A DNA stretch of 64,000 nt from NCBI GenBank assembly GCA_018806985.1, contig JADANN010000174.1:2554001-2618000 (forward strand). Direction: 5' to 3'. A program made the translations under genes and the position numbers. Below, in pieces: positions 23,111 through 34,964 of the stretch (its first letter is position 1; each line of letters starts with the position of its first letter). This stretch comes from Angiostrongylus vasorum (Eukaryota > Nematoda > Chromadorea > Rhabditida > Metastrongylidae). The notes below the pieces were generated by a model that worked only from the letters and a program-made list of their open reading frames with translations, made no database searches and was not told the origin of the DNA.

Positions 23111-24239
23111 TATGTGTGTTAGAGTAGGACAAACCTTCAGCGTCCTTCCCTCATCGAGCAGATCTTTAGTGGTGATGAAGAAGCGATCCGATCTTTTTTG
23201 CTTGAGGAACTGAGGCAAATTCGGCGTACCCTTCCAGTCCTTCGAGAAGCAGCTCGTAGTCTGCGGTCGGGTCTTCCTTTATCTGCCAAACATGTTTGGA
23301 TAGGGTTTCGTTCAGAATGTTCTCGCCATACACAGCTTGACTTTTTTCCTCGTGGTCGACGACGAATTCTTTTCCAGCTTACGGCTGGATCGAATTTTCG
23401 CACGGTGACGGCGGTGATCAGATCCTGTACAGAATCCTAGTACCACTATGTTGTCAAAGAGGCACCACTTTCTGTTTGTGAGGATGTGATCAACCTCCAC
23501 GTCAGCCAGGTCGTTAACAGCCTCCCGTATCCACTGGCAATTTTCTCTCTTCTCGAGAAATGAATTCCCATAGAAGAGACACGCTGGAGCAGGAGCACTA
23601 CAAGACGGCTTCCATCCTCATTTCGTTCTCCTATTCTGAATCCCCCCTATCCTGTGCTCGTTTCCGTTAGCCGCTCCTAATCTAGCATTGAAGCCTACAA
23701 CATCGAACTTTTAACATTCGTCGTTGCGGATTACTTCCTTCAACTTGTTGTAGAGCGCATTCAATTCGCTCTCATCAGCTGTACAAGTTGATGAGTAGCA
23801 GTTCATGATAGTTTCTTTTCATGCGGAAGCCGCAGACGAACGATGCCCAAGCGCGGTGGTAGGATTTTGTATGAGGTGACTAGATGGGAATTTTGGTGGG
23901 CGACAAAGTCTACGCCTCCAGCACTTTGTAACGGATATTTTCCTCCATGAATGGAAATTGTTTTCGTCTACTTGGCGTATGTCGGCCTCATTGCTTTCCG
24001 TCTTTTGCGGAGCGACAACGTAGAAACTGGTACCACCAGCAGCCTCAAGAACAGCATAAATGTTGGTGCCTGTCGAAACTGTTCTGGTGTTATTGGTGCA
24101 GAGCAAAAAGCACTCTCCGTGGCGCGTCGGTGGCGTCTTCGTTTAGTCCGTTTCCAATGACGTCCTGGGCAACATGAGATTTGATGGTCTCTCGCCGGTT
24201 GTCCCACCTCCCGACGCCGTGGACGGCAGCGCCCAGTGT

Positions 24240-24450
24240 GCGGCGTACTGGGGGTTGGAATTTTGTCGGTTTAGCCACTGTGGTTCTCTGGAAACCCTGG
24301 GCCAGTCTAGCTGAAGCCTTCCTCAGGTCGTCACTTCCTCAAGCAGTCGCCGCCCTCGTGGATCAGCGGAAGGTTTGCCATCATGCGACTAGTTTTATAA
24401 AGACGTTAGTGACTCTTTGTTTCGGTTTACTCTTAGCTGTGTTTTGGGAT
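24240..24450 (-). repeat. RSE copy, diverged
   Basis: Plus strand keeps TTTAGCCACTGTGGTTC, GTCGTCACTTCCTCAAG, CTCGTGGATCAGCGGAAGG and GTTTACTCTTAGCTGTG. The microsatellite end is lost. Confidence 0.65.
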
Positions 24451-24599
24451 GGAAATTTGAAAAGAACTGAAATAACGCTGCAAAGTATTGTAAAAAAAAG
24501 GCGCAAGTTCAATGTTTCACTGTTCGTGAGCTTTCTACGAGAGACCTATATAACTGATATAACCACAGCAAACGTTATTAAACTATCCGCTTCGTTATA

Positions 24600-27500
24600 G
24601 GAAAATGTGAGTGTTCGCCGGCAATCTTGAATAATAAGATCAAAAAATGACTCACTATACTTTACTGAAAATTGCTGTTTTGCAAGACATCCAGTAACAA
24701 ACGAAGATTAAAGCTCTATCAACACAGAAAACCCTTACACACCTAATGAATCTACACAATTTTATTCCCAGGTAAACGTTTCAAATTCCTTCCAAATCTC
24801 TTTATTCATAGAATTTTAGACGCCTGGTTAAATTTTCACTGCTTCAAGAGTAGTTGGAGCTGACGAAAGTATGCCTGAAAACCGGTGTCGATATACTGTG
24901 AATATAACCATTATGAATGGCTCTGCGAAGGAGTAGTGAGTAGTATAATTCTGTATTTACCCAAGTTTCCTACTTCTGGTAAGACTAGTGCTGCGGTGAA
25001 GCATAGTGTTTTGAGTCTGTTTGAAGCATGGAGTGGTTAAATTGACATCAAGGGATTCTTCATAAGTTTAAAGTTCTAATGCAGTTCTTAAACGCGTACC
25101 TAAAGCACGCAAAGTCAGGAGATTTGAAACACCCTTTTGTACACCTGCTCACGCGACGACACCAGGTAGCCGGCACCACAACCCGCAATTCACAAAGGTC
25201 TGAAAATAAGCTACTGTAAGTTGTCTTACACTTACACTATACGTATATACTTTTTAACCTTACACTACATGAAATGTCGCCCACACATTCAATTGTGGAA
25301 TAAATGCCACGCAAATAAAATGATCAGTTTTAATGTGAAAACATCAATATTTATTCACCCCTTTCATCACAATATAACGACACAGTCATTTCATGCAGAA
25401 AAGCAACAGAGGTCACGTATGAACCCTAGTCTAATGACCCCATCCACCTGCTTTCTATCACCTTACGAAACATGGACACCGCCTCAGTAGTTCTAAGGTT
25501 CAAATTGCAACCTTTTCCATGGGGAAGAGCACAGAATACCATTCCAGCGAGATCAGATCCCATCAAATAAGCATAACATCAGCTGCTGTAGATTTCCATC
25601 CTTCTGAGTCCACAGATTAGTACTGTATCGAAAGCTCTCCGATCTATAAAGGCTGTTCACTGCCTGTGATGTAGACCTGGGAACGTCCTAGCACGGCTAC
25701 TAGAGGATTGTAATGAAAATCTACTCGAACAACATTCGACTACGTTCATACAGAAGATCAAAACCCTCAAGCAGTAGCACAACCCAATCCACATGCAAAT
25801 CCAAAAACCTTCATGTATGGATACGAAGAAACGAATCAAATGAAAGAAATGCTGAACCTCACACTAAATGAATATCCATTTATGCGTAATTATTCACAGC
25901 ACGATGATCTCATCGAGGTTTCATCCTGTATCCGTTTCCTCACGGCCTTAATGGCATGAATAGCAAAGAACACGGTGTTATCGGGGTCAATTTGATCCGT
26001 CATCTTTTACACTGCGTGAATCAAAGAAATTAGCTGCCTTTCACTGGTTGTGCCTTATTCGACTGCGAAAACGAGAGAACAAATTTATGGACACCGAGAC
26101 TTTATTACTTCAGAGTTCATACTCCGAAATTTTTTGTTAACAAAAGAAGACCCGGAATTCTTAGTTAGGAAAAAAACGTTTTAAGCTTAGATACTATTTC
26201 GGTTGCATCTTTATCACAGACTTCTGTTTATTTTAACCCTAATGCAGACAACCAGATAACAAACGACGGGGATGAAATGAGGACCATTCCCCTTTAATAC
26301 AATAGAGAAGTATTATGTCCACTCTTTTTGTTGCGAGAAATTGCTGACAAAGGTCAAATCCTTTAGCGATCGCCCTTTTATATTTTAAAACGTGTGAAGT
26401 TTACTGTGATTAATATCATGTTGACCATAATTACAACTAGGTTATGGTTTGCGTCAGAAATGGAGCAAAGACATACTTGGCGCATTACTGAGATACTCTA
26501 ACAAGTCCTTCTTGTAGAAAACATGAGACTCCTCCACCTCAAATATCCGCAAAGAAGTGAACCTGTCATTATGATGGGCGAATTGAGGTGCAATCAAACC
26601 AATATCGTAGCAGACAAATAGTTCACGACAGCACTGAAGAAAAGAAATCTTAGGATCTAAAAATGATCACAGCTGAAAGGATCATTCGAAAAACCGAATG
26701 ATTTCAAGAAAAGGAAAGAAAAGAACCATTCCGTTTTTGAAATTTAGTATTCAAACTTTCCTAGAAAGGTTTAAGGCATCCTTGAAACACATGAGGGCTA
26801 GTGCGAGTGGAAAAGTAATGCTCGATAATAGTTATACAAACTAGTGTTTGCATTTTTGTTTCCACAACACTTCCCACTCCTTGGGATATCGAAAAAAAAA
26901 TTGCTTTCCATAGCATGGAATCTGCATTTGTCTCATGTAAAACCGAGCACCTAGAGTTCAACAATCATAACGAACATTTAGCTAGCTTTGAGGTAGAAAA
27001 CGCTGTCCATCAACAAACTTATACGTTAAGCTTATAAATTTACAGTAGAACAAAAACGGAACTTGAACAGACCACCTTTTCTTGTCCGTAAAAAAAATCT
27101 TAAAGATCAGTAATCAACAGTAATTTAAGGCCGACCTTGAATTCCGGATACATATAGATCGATCGCCGCTTATGGGGAGACGTTATCATCATGTAAGGTG
27201 AGATCTTTCGTCTGTCCAGAAGGGTGAGCCTATTGATCGTCGTACTGAGATCCAAGAGCGTCCGAACGTAGCATATGAATGACTGTGGATGAATGAAGAA
27301 TATTTAAAGACTATTTCGAAACAGAAGTGAAAGAATCGATTTATGCAGAACGCTAACTATGATACCTTGTTACGATTACGAGTCAGGTCCGCGAGACCTT
27401 GGTAACCTTGCCCACTAGTTGTACAGTCCTCCAACGTTAGATTCCAAATCGTCTGGGAATTTGTTACTTCTAACAAATAGCGGACCAGAGAACGAAATCC

Positions 27501-28120
27501 GCAACAGGTAACCGCTTCTGAATCGGAGACCTTCACGTGAAGACTGACCTCCGCAAGACAACCACAGAGTTTTCTGGAATGAAATCACACTACTATTGAA
27601 CCCACAATATTTCATAACAAAGTTTGTCATGAAATATGACAGATTTAACAATGACGATAGTTATAGCACTTTGTTAAGCAACTGCGAGGAGGAAATACGC
27701 CATTCCAACTTTCAACATGACAGTAAAAGTTGAAAACAACGAAAGTATGCTTCAGCCGCCTTCGTAGTAAAAAACGTACTCCATGGAAAAACAGCAACCT
27801 ATTGGGATAACCAACTCTGGATAGTTCAATAGTCATCAATAATTCTAAGATCATTTAGTGCTGCATTAAGAGCTAAATTCTTAAGCGCATATAAAATTAT
27901 ACCTTACAGCAGGACATCTAAAGTAACAAAAATGTTGATACTAGAGTTGAACTTTTAATCTGAGCAGAAAAAAGTCAAGTAGCATGATTTCTGAAAGAAT
28001 AAGTTAAAGCAGCCGTTAAAAAATGAGTTAAAGGTGACAATGATCGTGTTTCACCTAGTACCCTGCCATTAAAAAAAAAAAGAGTGGGCAGTAAAATAAA
28101 AATCGACGACATTATGATTT
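24600..28120. other. Largest featureless stretch, AT-rich
   Basis: No recognised gene and no member of the main repeat families. The only shared sequence seen is a diverged 75-bp stretch at about 25700-25775, related to 12545-12640. Frames of up to 89 residues are at chance length and have no family resemblance. Confidence 0.4.
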
Positions 28121-28124
28121 ATAC

Positions 28125-28372
28125 CACCGCTTCAGCTTAACTGGGTTCAATTCCGATTTGTGCTCTCCAGATCAATCCTGTTGAAGGGTGATTGCTGATG
28201 GCACCTACAGGCCAATAACATGACTGAGAGAAAGGCGAAACGAAGTACCCGCATGGTGTGGTGATGAACGTGCTAGCCTCCGGAAGGAGTAATAGCGTGT
28301 TCGATCCCCACCGCAAACACCAGTGGTCCGGAGTTTTGCAAACATCTCAGCACCATTATGAGTTAAAGGTAG
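28125..28372 (+). repeat. SINE-3 copy, near full length
   Basis: Includes the leader CAGCTTAACTGGGTTCAATT, ATCAATCCTGTTGAAGGGTG, GGCGAAACGAAGTACCCGCA, B box GTTCGATCCCCACCGC and ACATCTCAGCACCATTATG. Confidence 0.8.
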
Positions 28373-28589
28373 TTTACGATGTATTCATCTTATTGAGATA
28401 CGTTAACGCTCACAACTTTCAAGTGTTTTGATGGAAAGATTGATGCTTCTTTATTAACAGGGGCATTTGGTTACAAATAAGCAACTCAGGGATAAATGGT
28501 ATCACTAGATGAAAGACAAATTTCAACCAAATGTGCTTCAGTGCACAACGCTACGGGTGTTATTCATAGGTGTTCGTAGCAGAGCATGA

Positions 28590-28740
28590 TGTGAAATACA
28601 GGTGTCTGCGGCGGGGATAGAACCTCGTTATTACCGTTTCCGGGGGCTAACGTGTTCACCACCACACCATGCGTGTTCTTCGTTTCGCCTTACTCAAACG
28701 CCAACTCAGTAGTTCTGTTCTAAGCGCATTAGATAGTAAC
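28590..28740 (-). repeat. SINE-3 partial copy
   Basis: Plus strand reads AGGTGTCTGCGGCGGGGATA, TTTCCGGGGGCTAACGTG, TTCACCACCACACCATGCG and CTTCGTTTCGCC. Confidence 0.75.
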
Positions 28741-29353
28741 TGACCTGCAGACTTTCAAGTTGTCAAAATTATGCGAGGTCAGAAGACGTCCCCACTCTTC
28801 TCCAATTTGTATCGTGAGATTCCTCAAATGGGGCATGGCCAGGTCAGAATGGTCCGGTACTGTCTCTTTTAACAAGAAGTGGACTAGAAATGAGCATATC
28901 TAATTTATAGTTGAGTAGTTGAGAAAATCCAAAATTTACTACTTAGATACTACGATACCACATGCTAGATCGTCACATAGTACATACAACTGAACGCTAA
29001 ACTAACCTTGAGTCAGCAACGCTATAGGAGTTGTGAGTTTCCTGAGATGCACAAAATATCGCTTTGAAAGCAGTTTTAGAAGAAGCTTATGTGGCGAACA
29101 TAATGGTTTACCTAAACAGTTGAATGGCCAGTAATCAGAGAATTAAAGAAAATTTGAGAATTCCTTTCTCACAAAGAACAAAATGGGCTTTCTGTAACAC
29201 AAGAAAACAGGTAAAGGGATATAGCATGTATTTGTTGCGAATTACACAATGAAGAGCAACAGGGATGAAACAAAAAACGAGTGTTAGAACAAGCCCGAAA
29301 GATTCATACAGGATAATCAGTAACCCAAACTGTGACCACCGACACGGATCATC

Positions 29354-29396
29354 GGCTCTGATGAAAACGAAGACGTCGAGTCGAAGTCATTAGTCG
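29354..29396 (+). repeat. Solitary hammerhead-like module
   Basis: GGCT-CTGATGA-AAACGAAGACGTC-GA, then a disturbed GAAAC region and ATTAGTCGAAAT. The ATCAACCTC tail follows at 29411. The upstream CGGATCATCGGCT context matches copies at 4.1, 33.1 and 36.8 kb. Confidence 0.55.
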
Positions 29397-29523
29397 AAAT
29401 GAATAAGTGTATCAACCTCATTTAAGCTCAACAATTTAAAAACATATTTATACATGAGGTTCATCGGTGGATTCTGATGAAAAGCTCTCAGCAACCTTAC
29501 AACAGAAGAATTCATTATATTCC

Positions 29524-29822
29524 TGTTGAGAAAACACAAGGTGCTATTCTATTTCCTTGTTTACGAACGAGCTGACGTTCCGGCGGATTTCGCCTTCCTT
29601 ACAGCTTGTAAAGGTCAGGTTGATCCCAATCTACCCAGGCAAAAGTTTGGTTATGGACGTGTTTGTCTGAGTAGTTTCCGGTCAATTTGACCTTTTCAAA
29701 CTCTGAGGAAGGCGAAACCCGTCCGCTCGTTCGTAAACAAAGAAATAAAATAGCACCTCGTGTTTGTTCAACAAGAATATAAAGCATTGTTTGATCCCTA
29801 CCGAGGTTAATAGAAAGTCGGT
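29524..29822. repeat. HH-IR element with conserved companion block
   Basis: Left arm begins GTTGAGAAAACACAAGGTG, right arm ends CACCTCGTGTTTGTTCAAC. The minus-strand core at 29570-29605 is slightly decayed (CCGGAACGTCAGC). The plus-strand core at 29699-29730 has lost the GAAACGTC segment. The companion block CCGAGGTTAATAGAAAGTCG follows at 29801. Same subfamily as the pair at 37.1-37.5 kb. Confidence 0.7.
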
Positions 29823-30177
29823 CGTGAGAGTTCCTAGAAGACGTTTCAAAACTATTCATATTGCGAAAATCTTAAATATTAAAGAGCGAAAAAACTGCAA
29901 CGGTCGCATAAGCTTTACTTCTTACCTACTAGTAGGTGAGAACAGAGATACTGCCAAATAAAGTCCTCGCAAACGTTCAACGTTGTCGACCGTTTGAGGT
30001 GCTCCTCGACGACTTCGTCGAAACCGGAATTCACTCCTATCCAACGTAAAGCTACAATCTGAAAGTATAATATGCCCATAATATTGCACTATCTTCAAAA
30101 AGAAAAAAAAAGAAAAAAAACTAGAAACAAACGAACAAATAGCAGCCAGATAATCAACCTATTTTGTAACAGATTAC

Positions 30178-30560
30178 TTACTTGGATAGTTGGATGGCCC
30201 GACTCACTCACTGATTGTGCGCGCCCTAACCTAATTTCCATGTTTTCGGAGTTTTGCTGGCTTAGCCATTGTGGTTCCCTGGAGGCTCCAGGTCAGCCAG
30301 GCCAAAGTCTGGTCGTCACCGCCACAGGTAGTCGCCGCCTTGTGGATTAGAGGAAGACCTGCCACCATGCGACTAGCGACTACCAGAACGGTGGTTGATC
30401 CTGGTATTGGTTTATTCTTGGCTGGGTTTCTTGCTGGAAACACCGGATTTCTTCTCAGTTTGGGAAGCCCTGCCAGGGGCATGAATCCCCCCGCTGTACA
30501 TCGCAGCTTGACACCCAGGAACACCTCCCAGCCACGATAAGGCGACAAACCGTTGGGAAG
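30178..30560 (-). repeat. RSE copy, full length with small deletions
   Basis: Microsatellite end TTACTTGGATAGTTGGATGG at the left and GATAAGGCGACAAACCGTTG at the right. Short deletions in the middle distinguish it from the 9.4-kb copy. Confidence 0.8.
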
Positions 30561-30892
30561 TTGCAACAGATTAGCCCAGTAATATGAACATATTTGTAAA
30601 CAGGTATGCTAACTCTAAGATAGTTCTAAAAGAAGCATACTAAGCAAATCAATAAGTCATCTGATTTATGATGTACGATATAAATTTAATCATAAATCAG
30701 CTCGATTTCGAAAGCTGGGTCACCCTTGTCCTTTAACGTTTTATTCTACCTATGGAACGATAACGTAGCGCCAAAACTGTTGGACACTACAGGGCTGAGT
30801 CCCCTGTGAGGTTTCACCTCCATAAACCCTCTCCAAAATCTCGAACCGAAGTTTTACAACGAAGAGATTCGCCAACCTCTCGGTTCAGAGAA

Positions 30893-31111
30893 CTAGTCAC
30901 GTACACACAAACCAGTTCCCAACGCTTTTGATACTGTTCGCTGTGTAAGAGATAGACTATGACCGCGATAAGCACGAACGAAACGAGCACGTACCTCAGT
31001 CGGAGACACCATGGAGACGATATGTGCAATGATCTCGTCAGGAAGATTCGGCAGACGATCGTCGTCACTTCCTCCGGAAGAACAGCGAAGAATCGGAGAC
31101 CGTTGGGGCAT
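30893..31111 (-). CDS. Probable F-box protein, N-terminal exons
   Basis: Exon 30995-31111 encodes 39 residues from ATG at 31111 and contains LPNLPDEIIAHIVSMVSPTE, which matches the first half of an F-box (LPxEIxxxIxSxLSPxD). F-boxes bind SKP1 in SCF ubiquitin ligases. The exon ends in a strong donor, GAG then GTACGT. A 54-nt intron, typical of nematodes, ends in TTACACAG at 30941. The next exon reads RTVSKALGTG in phase, like the VSK segment of F-boxes, and may end at a second GTACGT donor (stop at 30893 if read through). ATATCAG lies upstream of the ATG. Remaining exons, which would show the substrate-binding domain, were not found, so this may be a truncated gene or a chance resemblance. 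Confidence 0.4.
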   Translation of the reverse strand: MPQRSPILRCSSGGSDDDRLPNLPDEIIAHIVSMVSPTEVRARFVRAYRGHSLSLTQRTVSKALGTGLCVRD

Positions 31112-32350
31112 CGACCGACTTCTGATATGAACGAGTCATAGTCGGCACCAGTGGAACGTAAGGGAATAGAAACAGTAGTCGAAAAAACAACGAAAACAGT
31201 CACTTCCGACGATGACAACGAGTGCATTTGAACTGAACCGCAGTCACTAGCAAGATGTAACTCCTTAATAAGATAGGCCCTAAAGGGATACCTGGGTATA
31301 AGTTAGCAGTTAGACAAACGGAGAGAAACTCAAGAGTACTGAAAAGAATGGCAAGTACGCAAAACCCTGGCAGTTGGGAGGAGGACAAGCGCAAGAAATC
31401 ACGTGGAGGGACGAGATGCGACGAGAGATTACGCAAATGCAGATCACGTTTTTATGTCATTTAAAATTCTGCAACAATGGACAACAGATTTACTACTTTG
31501 TAGTGTTACTGCTGGTACATTACTGATATTCAGTACAGGATGAGCATGCTGTAGTAGAGCCGTGTACGCGATTAGTGAGCACTATCACGGAATGGTAGAT
31601 ACTATGAAGTAAACGATAACAATATGTGCTAATATAACGACAGGCGAGGGTCCATGGTGCTCCTTGGTCCTTTTTTTGAACAGCAAAAGGACTGCAGTAC
31701 TGAAACCCAGGATCGTAAAGACAAGAGAATGATGTACAACGTAGCACTGAGTACGTGGTGTTTGGATGATGGCCGTCGAAAACGAAGCGCCACGACGCCC
31801 GTTTTGGAGAGGAGGTCGCTAGGCACCCACCACCCATGGGTCGTCACCCGACCAATCCGGTCCCGACGGTGAGAATATGGGATCGGTACCATCAGTACAG
31901 AACGGCGACGACGATGTTTGGAGTTCTTGCCTCCTTACGTAGATCAATCGGAGAGCGCTATCTTTGTAAAATAACGCGGCAGAACATCAACGTATTCACA
32001 TCCACTTGGTGTTCATATTTACCGAACTATACATCAACCATGCATTCGAATGATTTCAATGAGGAGTAGAGTATCAGGCTCCATTCTATCTTAGCCACAT
32101 CGTTGATTCATCGAAGACACTGTCACTTGTCAACTTTCTAGAGATTTTTCGACGATAGCTCTAAGCATTCTTCCTTTTCGATTTCTCCCCTACTGTGCTA
32201 ATTCATGTCGCCATCACCATCCTTGAACTCCTGCTAGCCTTACTGATTTGTAGGCACAGTGGTTGACATGGTCGAAGATTAACTCATATGATCTTACAAA
32301 CCCTCCTTTTTGTCCCAAAACAAGGTTACTAGCATTTATTCTTCAAATTC
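31112..32350. other. Unassigned DNA upstream of the F-box-like exon
   Basis: Overlapping frames of 77-105 residues at 31520-31892 on both strands show no recognisable domain. No repeat family member seen. Confidence 0.35.
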
Positions 32351-32351
32351 C

Positions 32352-32745
32352 TCCCAGCGGTTTACCGCCTTATCGCCTTATCGTGGCTGAGAGGTGTTCT
32401 TGGGTGTCGGACTGCGATGTACAGCGAGGGGGATTCATCCTCCCGGCAGGGTCTCCCAAGCTGAGGAGTCCGGCCTTTCCATCAGGAAGCCTAGCTAAGA
32501 GTAAACCAATACCAGGATCCACCACCGTCTTGGTATCAAAGTCGCATGGTGGTAAATCCCCCTCTGATCCACAAGGACTGCCACGGCCTGTCGTGGTGAC
32601 GAGCTGGAGCAGGCTTTGGCCAGGCTGTCCTCGGGATTCCAGGGAACCACAATGGCTTAACCAGCAAATCTCTGAAAAATGGTGATTATGCTGAGGCCCG
32701 CACAACTAGTGAAGACGGGCCGTCCAAGTATCCAAGTATCAAGTA
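32352..32745 (+). repeat. RSE copy, full length, sense on plus strand
   Basis: Runs from GGTTTACCGCCTTATCGCC to GGCCCGCACAACTAGTGAAG and the microsatellite TATCCAAGTATCAAGTATT. It abuts a hammerhead-like module immediately on its 3' side. Confidence 0.85.
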
Positions 32746-32756
32746 TTCTTCAAATT

Positions 32757-32905
32757 AGCTGACGTTTCGAAGAGTCCGCCTTCTTCAGCGACTAGATGTA
32801 CTGTGTAGTCGTGTTCTCATAGTGCGACAAATGCTCTTTAATCATAACAAACACCTAAGTCATAGAACGAACAAGACAAAACCGGCGAAGTCGCGAAACG
32901 TAGGC
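32757..32905. repeat. HH-IR element, compact and diverged
   Basis: The minus-strand core at 32757-32791 reads CTGAAGA-AGGCGGACTCTTC-GAAACGTCAGC. On the plus strand, GGCGAAGTCGCGAAACGTAGGC at 32884-32905 is cut down to stem II and the GAAACG box. An ACAACCCTGTG tail follows at 32931. Confidence 0.5.
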
Positions 32906-33104
32906 GATTGGGTTTCGAGAAAACACGATGACAACCCTGTGCAAGCTCAAAATGAGGGTTCGTAAAACGATAAAAGTTAATTGATGGCGAGCTTAATAGA
33001 AAATCGGCCATTCGAATTATTTATACTAAAGAACAGCTCTACCCGTCTTAACACTAAGGACATTCGAGAAGACGAACGACTGTGGACCATCAACTCGGAT
33101 CATC

Positions 33105-33180
33105 AGCTATGAGGAAGACGAAGAAGTCGAGACGTTAGCCGAATAACCCTCTTTATCAACCTCTTGTCAGTTTAGTAATC
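33105..33180 (+). repeat. Solitary hammerhead-like module with tail
   Basis: AGCT-ATGAGGA-A-GAC-GAAGAA-GTC-GAGACGTTAGCC, followed by ATCAACCTCTTGTCAG. GAGA replaces the conserved GAAA, so catalysis is doubtful. Confidence 0.6.
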
Positions 33181-33452
33181 CAGGAAGGTACTGATTAGTA
33201 ATGCAGAGGTTAAACGACGATCGGCTTAAAAGATAAAGACATTGAGCTCATTGGTAGTTACGAAATATCAGAGAGTTATCAGAAGTCTCATGTGACAAAT
33301 TCAAACCAGTCTGCTGTTTTGCGAAGCGACCTTCATTCGTACGTGTATACCGGTACTTGCACTTTCCTCCGATCGTGGTGCTCTGTTGTGTCATCAAATC
33401 AGACATCCATCGTTAACGTTTTATTTGCTGCCTACTGCAAATTTTCTTTTTT

Positions 33453-33722
33453 AGGGTACGTGTACCGCAGTGGTCGGAGGCGCCCTGTAATATACATGGG
33501 ATCGACCCTCACGCGCAGGCCCACCAAGCCTTCCATCCCTTCCATCGGAGTCGGGAAATTAGTACCAGACTTGTCTGAAAGCATAGCAGCACTGGTTCAA
33601 TACATCGATAGGCCACCGGGTGTCACTGTAAAGGCCAGATGTGCATTAAACCACCTCTAACGGTGCTTATGGAGGAAAATGCATGGCGTATCCTCAGGGA
33701 TAGGTCGACGCCGAGAGTTTTA
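33453..33722 (+). repeat. SINE-1 copy, near full length
   Basis: Reads GTACGTGTACCGCAGTGGTC, TGGGATCGACCCTCACGCGC, AGTACCAGACTTGTCTG and GACGCCGAGAGTTTTATG. A short duplication (CATCCCTTCCATCGG) sits in the middle. Confidence 0.85.
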
Positions 33723-33734
33723 TGCTCTTTGTTC

Positions 33735-34010
33735 TTTACAATTCTTCATGGGAGGGTACTATGTGAAATACAACCGTAATGATGCTGAGATATTTAGAAA
33801 ACTCTGGACCGCAGGTGTCTGCGGTGGAAATGAACGCGCTGTTATCCCTTTCTGGGAGCCAATGCGTTCACCACCACACCATGCGCGTCCTTCATTTCGC
33901 CCTTCTCTCAGCTAGTTTCCTATCTACCAGTGCCGTTAGCAATCACCCGTCACCGGGATTGATCTGGGGAGCCCAAATTGGCAATGAACCCAGTTAAGCT
34001 GAGGCTGTAG
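33735..34010 (-). repeat. SINE-3 copy, near full length
   Basis: Plus strand runs from GGAGGGTACTATGTGAAATA through CGCAGGTGTCTGCGGTGG and CCATGCGCGTCCTTCATTTC to GAACCCAGTTAAGCTGAGGC. It abuts SINE-1 on its left. Confidence 0.8.
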
Positions 34011-34014
34011 TGGA

Positions 34015-34100
34015 AATCACAATGTTAATTTTTATTTGCTGTGCCTACTACATTTTCTCACGGCAGGTTACTACGTTAAATGCAACCATAATAATGACGT
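34015..34100 (-). repeat. SINE-3 terminal fragment
   Basis: GTGCCTACTACATTTTCTCA and CGGCAGGTTACTACG repeat the end block of the neighbouring SINE-3. It looks like a second, truncated insertion in the same direction. Confidence 0.5.
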
Positions 34101-34579
34101 CAGACATCCATCATTACGTTGTGGTGGAAGAGAAACCTATTTTTAATTGCAAGAAGTTGCTTTTAGTAACCACAAATACTGACAAACAATGCCATTGACT
34201 GCTTTCAATCGAAATTGGTAAATTAAAGACCTTTGCCTTGCACTCGCAATAAGGTGTTTCAGAAAATTGAGGCTTGCTGCATAGGTGATGTGGTGGCCTG
34301 GTCTGGGCAACAAGGAGCACTACTGCTTCTGACTGAAAGCGCGCGTGTATTCAGCTAGAAGTAGATTGTTTCTCTTCTGACCTATTCTCATCAGTTCATA
34401 TTTGTGTCGCTTTAGTCTCTCCAGGTGAACATTCGTCTTCCTATTCACCGATGGGGCCAGCTGGCCGCTTCGTTCAACGCCATTCCTCGTTGGTTTGAGA
34501 ATGATAGCAGCTGTTCCTAATGGACAGAATCTTCCCTTTCTCGGCTTTTGCTGAATTTTATCTGAAACTTTGACGTTAG

Positions 34580-34960
34580 AGGGATAATTTTCCGAGCAGA
34601 TATGGAAAACGAAGGCCAAACATTCACCAAGGTGAATCTCGTCGATTTGCTGGACAGATTTCTTCGTCGTCATTGTATTACCCGGATTAAGGAGGCTGTG
34701 GTGGATCCAAACAGCGACTAATCACCATATAGCCAGCATCTTCTTTTTTTGGTGTAATTTCGGCTTTTGAAGGTGCTGCGGATCTTCGTCGAGGTCCGAC
34801 CACTGAGCTGACTGTGGTCGGTTGTTGTAGATGATCCATTTCTCGTCGCACCTCTTTCATCTTCAACGTCGAATACGCTGCAACGAAATCTTCCCGACCA
34901 ACGCAGCACTGTGAGTTCAATAACACTTCACTGGCCCTGTAATTTGTTAATGTTTCGAAC
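34580..34960 (-). mobile_element. Mariner-family transposase remnant, central catalytic part
   Basis: In one minus-strand frame near 34720-34840 the DNA encodes DEKWIIYNN, QSAQWSDLDEDPQ and KPKLHQKKKML. This is the block around a catalytic Asp of the mariner DDE/D triad. A stop and frame change follow, then IHHSLLNPGNTMT and QQIDEIH, matching the next mariner block. The later HDNARPH segment and both ends are not recognisable, so the copy is dead. It is a different part of the protein from that kept at 6.6-7.3 kb. Confidence 0.75.
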
Positions 34961-34964
34961 CACT

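Larger units (their letters stand above)
20690..24106 (-). pseudogene. RTE-clade LINE, decayed, with nested insertions
   Basis: RTE elements encode an APE-type endonuclease followed by reverse transcriptase and move by target-primed reverse transcription. In sense order: an N-terminal start like MLCTNNTRTVSTGTN near 24106; ADESELNALYNKLKEV near 23730; the endonuclease end EVDHILTNRKWCLFDN with CTGSDHR near 23400-23500; the reverse transcriptase start (ILPSKVRVAVENMKRGTALG near 22600, PNYRPI near 22410); LDEAHPVKQTGF near 21680; motif A FIDYEKAFDSVETN near 21540; then DKRRR, RDPEDYIVGERRWASHIL and the C-terminus down to about 20690. Stops and frameshifts occur throughout. SINE-1, SINE-3 and an HH-IR element interrupt it. 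Confidence 0.85.
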
